From Firmicutes bacterium UBA5499 (GTDB lineage: Bacteria > Bacillota > DTU084), in contig DIPB01000160.1 of the NCBI GenBank assembly GCA_002426275.1, positions 53,466 through 60,826 of the forward strand: a DNA stretch of 7,361 nt. The letters are read 5' to 3'. Numbering within the stretch: position 1 is the stretch's first letter; each line of letters starts with the position of its first letter. The notes beneath the pieces were generated by a model. That model was not told the origin of the DNA. It ran no database searches and saw only the letters and a list, made by a program, of their open reading frames with translations. This document shows, piece by piece, positions 5,031 through 7,361 of this stretch. Position numbers and translations under genes: made by a program.

Positions 5031-6275
5031 ATGAATATCCGTACCACAGCGACGTCTGCTGAAAACAAACGGGCTTTAGCTGAACTATTAATCTATCGCG
5101 AGCTTCGCCAAAAGCCTTTATTCCAAGCGCTCTCCCGCTTGCTGGAAAACCCCCGGGATAACTATTATGAATTTTTCGCCTTTTTAGCTCAAAACGCAGT
5201 CCGCAGCGCGTGCATTCTGGGAGACTGCTGGCAGGACGCTTTTTTGCACGAAGTATTAAGCGCGGAGAATCTGTTCACTCTCAGCGCTGAAAGCAACGTT
5301 ACCGCGGAGCTGAAGCGGGCGGTCCGTCACGATCTAATCAGACTGCAACAACTCTTCGCGCAGGATTTTCAGCTTTTGGCTCCCGCGCTGCCGTCTTGGA
5401 GAGGATTGGTCCAGGCAAAAAGTCCGGCTACGCCCTTTGAAAAGCTAATGGCGACCATGGCGCATTGTTCCGACTGGCCCGGTGAGCTTAATTCGCTGAG
5501 AGATTTCCACCAGCGCTATGGAGCGGGCGTCTTCTGCCGCTACTGGGCTTTCAAATGGGAGGGAAAACTCACTGGGATTGAAAAGCCGGATCCCATTTCC
5601 TTGCCTCAAATCGTGGGCTTGGAAAGACAGAAACAAGCTTTGCTCGCTAATACAAAGCATTTTCTGTCAGGCCTGCCGGCCAACTGCGCGCTTCTGCACG
5701 GAGCCAGGGGCACAGGCAAATCTTCCCTGGTAAAAGCAGTCTGCAGCGAATTGGCTCCCGCAGGGCTGCATCTTCTTGAGGTGGCAAAGGAAGAGCTGCA
5801 GACTCTGCCGGAACTTTTAGCCATCTTAGGTTCTCAGAAGACTAAATTCGTAATTTTCATCGACGACCTATCCTTCGAAGGGCAAGAGACAAGCTACAAA
5901 GCGCTCAAATCAGCCCTAGAGGGCGGCGTGCAAAGCAGGCCGGGAAACATTCTCATTTACGCTACCAGCAACCGCAGGCATTTAATCACAGAAAGCTTTA
6001 CGGAACGGGAAGAGATTAACGGCGCAGACACAGTCGAGGAAAAGCTGTCCCTCTCGGATCGCTTTGGCCTGAACATTACCTTTCCTTCCCCGGATCAGGA
6101 TGATTACCTGGCCATCGTCAGAAGCCTGGCCGCCTCGTTTCCCATCTCTTCCCAAGAGCTCACCCGCCGCGCTTTGGAATGGGAACGGAGGGCAAGCGGC
6201 AGATCCGGGAGACTGGCAAGACAATTCGTGATCGCCTTAGCCGGAGAACTGGGAATTAAACCCGACTGGCTATAG
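5031..6275 (+). CDS. DUF815 family AAA+ ATPase
   Basis: A 414-aa cytoplasmic P-loop ATPase. The first 190 or so residues form the family's own helical region, including WAFKWEGKL (172-180) just before the AAA+ module. The module has Walker A GARGTGKSS (224-232), Walker B KFVIFIDDL (272-280) with D278/D279, sensor 1 in YATSNRRHL (310-318, N314), an arginine-finger-like LSDRFG (341-346, R344), and a sensor-2-like arginine region SGRSGRLARQF (389-399). This order and the DDLSFE and SNRRHL signatures are typical of DUF815, which is usually 400-450 aa. The substrate and partners of the family are not established, so no pathway is assigned. The ATG follows AGAGGAGG with a 9-nt spacer. The gene is divergent from the TIGR00725 gene across 99 bp, and convergent with the hydrogenase-like gene, whose stop is only 18 bp away. 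Confidence 0.9.
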   Translation: MNIRTTATSAENKRALAELLIYRELRQKPLFQALSRLLENPRDNYYEFFAFLAQNAVRSACILGDCWQDAFLHEVLSAENLFTLSAESNVTAELKRAVRHDLIRLQQLFAQDFQLLAPALPSWRGLVQAKSPATPFEKLMATMAHCSDWPGELNSLRDFHQRYGAGVFCRYWAFKWEGKLTGIEKPDPISLPQIVGLERQKQALLANTKHFLSGLPANCALLHGARGTGKSSLVKAVCSELAPAGLHLLEVAKEELQTLPELLAILGSQKTKFVIFIDDLSFEGQETSYKALKSALEGGVQSRPGNILIYATSNRRHLITESFTEREEINGADTVEEKLSLSDRFGLNITFPSPDQDDYLAIVRSLAASFPISSQELTRRALEWERRASGRSGRLARQFVIALAGELGIKPDWL

Positions 6276-6293
6276 CCTGGCCGAATCTGTCCC

Positions 6294-7361
6294 CTAATTT
6301 TGTTTTAAATCTTCTGCCAAGGCTTTCTTGCTGAGCGCGCCGTCCACAAGGACGCCGGGACCGCCTACGCAGCCGCCGGCGCATGCCATTCCTTCCAAAT
6401 AATCCGCGGCTAAGCCTTGCTTTTCCGCCAGCGTCAGGAGCCGCCGGCACTCGGAGAGGCCTTCCGCTCTCTCCGTTTTCAGGTTTTTGTGCTTGCTCAC
6501 CGCAGCCGCGACGCCGCCGCTGACGGCAAAGCCGCGACCTGCGGCATCCGGCCGCTCCTCAAGCGCTAAGGGTTCTAACAGAGAGAGGTTTATGTCCTTA
6601 GCCACAAATAAGCAAGCCAGCTCTTCGAAAGTGAGCACCGCATCCACAAGCTGCGGCGCTTCTGTTTTTTTGGCAAGGCAAGGACCGATGAACACGAGAT
6701 AAGCGTCCGGTTCACTGTCCCGGACTTTCTGTGCTGCCAAGGCCAAAGGGCTGGGAGCCTTGGAGACGTGTCCGGAGAGGCTGGGATACCGACTCTCCAG
6801 GAGCTTCCTATATGCCGGACAGCATGAATTGGTGAGCCAGTCGCTTCCCAGCTCCGCCGCCTCCTGCTCCGCCACCTGCGAGGCGGCAAAACCCAGTTCC
6901 AGACAGCTGGTAAAGCCTAACTTCTTCAGGCCAGCGAACAGATGGCCGAGAGAAACGCCGCGACCAAATTGTCCCACGGCAGACGGCGCCATCAAGGCGA
7001 CGAGCTTTTTCCCAGCCAAGAGATTCAAAATCACCGGCAAGATCTCGGACTTGTAGCTGATGGCCCCAAAAGGACAGCTGATGGTGCACTGACCGCAACT
7101 GACGCACAACGCCGGGTCAATGACAGCGTGCCTGTCGTCGCCTGATCTGATGGCGTCCGCTTGACAGGCGCGTTCGCAGGGGCGCTGGATCTTGAGAATG
7201 GCTCCAAACTGGCAAGCTCCCACGCAGAGGCCGCATTCAACGCATTTTTGCTTTTCGATCACAGCCTTGCCGTTAATCACGCAAATAGCGTTTCTGGGAC
7301 ACACGTTTTCACAATTGTGCGCCACACAATGGCGGCAGGCGTCCGTGACCAAAATGCTGTC
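6294..7361 (-). CDS. [FeFe]-hydrogenase-family iron-sulfur protein (5' end cut by window edge)
   Basis: Frame open to the window edge, 355 visible residues. A TTG lies at 7350-7352, but the preceding DSI codons are in frame and the DACRHC stretch is internal in relatives, so the true N-terminus lies outside. Counting from the first visible residue: 4Fe-4S motifs C9/C12/C17/C21, C40/C43/C46/C50 and C86/C89/C92/C96, plus RPCERAC (C62, C66). The H-cluster domain follows, with L1 NSCCPAY (C180/C181), L2 GPCLAKKTEA (C228) and L3 EGMACAGGCVGG (C327, C331). The four expected cluster ligands and the proton-transfer cysteine next to the first are therefore present. The motifs differ from the TSCCPGW / MPCxxKxxE form of prototypical enzymes and look more like the uncharacterised group B-type or sensory proteins. 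H2 metabolism or redox sensing is inferred; maturases and electron partners are not visible. Confidence 0.88.
   Translation of the reverse strand, partial: DSILVTDACRHCVAHNCENVCPRNAICVINGKAVIEKQKCVECGLCVGACQFGAILKIQRPCERACQADAIRSGDDRHAVIDPALCVSCGQCTISCPFGAISYKSEILPVILNLLAGKKLVALMAPSAVGQFGRGVSLGHLFAGLKKLGFTSCLELGFAASQVAEQEAAELGSDWLTNSCCPAYRKLLESRYPSLSGHVSKAPSPLALAAQKVRDSEPDAYLVFIGPCLAKKTEAPQLVDAVLTFEELACLFVAKDINLSLLEPLALEERPDAAGRGFAVSGGVAAAVSKHKNLKTERAEGLSECRRLLTLAEKQGLAADYLEGMACAGGCVGGPGVLVDGALSKKALAEDLKQN

Noticed and set aside
6268..6277. Palindrome GGCTATAGCC between the convergent ATPase and hydrogenase-like genes as a terminator
   Set aside because: As RNA it gives only a 3-bp stem with a 4-nt loop and no adjacent U-tract.

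Overview
The window looks like a chromosomal segment from an anaerobic, endospore-forming Clostridia-type Firmicute. The evidence is strong GGAGG-type ribosome binding sites, frequent GTG/TTG starts, a spore photoproduct lyase, a multi-cluster [FeFe]-hydrogenase-family protein, and small housekeeping orphans (a DUF815 AAA+ ATPase, a TIGR00725 SLOG protein, a UPF0213-type GIY-YIG protein) common in that group. No tRNA, rRNA, CRISPR array, transposase or phage gene is visible.

Left part (1-2057): a 3'-truncated AraC-family regulator on the minus strand lies divergent to a GH4 alpha-galactosidase (melA-type) on the plus strand. The intergenic region carries a perfect TTGACA-N17-TATAAT promoter pointing at the regulator. 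It also carries a weaker promoter and a tandem CCTATACTT repeat in front of melA, so this reads as a local sugar-utilisation switch.

Centre-left (2102-3638): a spore photoproduct lyase (splB) runs on the minus strand, convergent with melA. It keeps the radical-SAM cysteines, but has serine where the well-studied Bacillus/Geobacillus enzymes have the H-atom-donor cysteine. A sigma-G-like promoter lies just upstream. Divergently, a sigma-A promoter drives a roughly 130-nt leader with mutually exclusive pairings around the ribosome binding site of a small GIY-YIG protein.

Centre (3746-4931, minus strand): an apparent operon of a TIGR00725 SLOG-fold protein followed by two ORFs for an unrecognised family of tiny Cys-containing peptides, closed by a strong intrinsic terminator. 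The core motif (CxxxCGQIVI, then N, G and INxN) occurs three times: twice in one 116-aa ORF, whose second copy has its own ribosome binding site and GTG, and once in a separate 42-aa ORF too short for routine gene calling. This is the most novel-looking content of the window.

Right part (5031-7361): a DUF815 AAA+ ATPase on the plus strand, divergent from the SLOG operon, is convergent with a [FeFe]-hydrogenase-family protein on the minus strand whose N-terminus lies beyond the window. It has three visible 4Fe-4S motifs and an H-cluster domain with variant L1/L2/L3 motifs.
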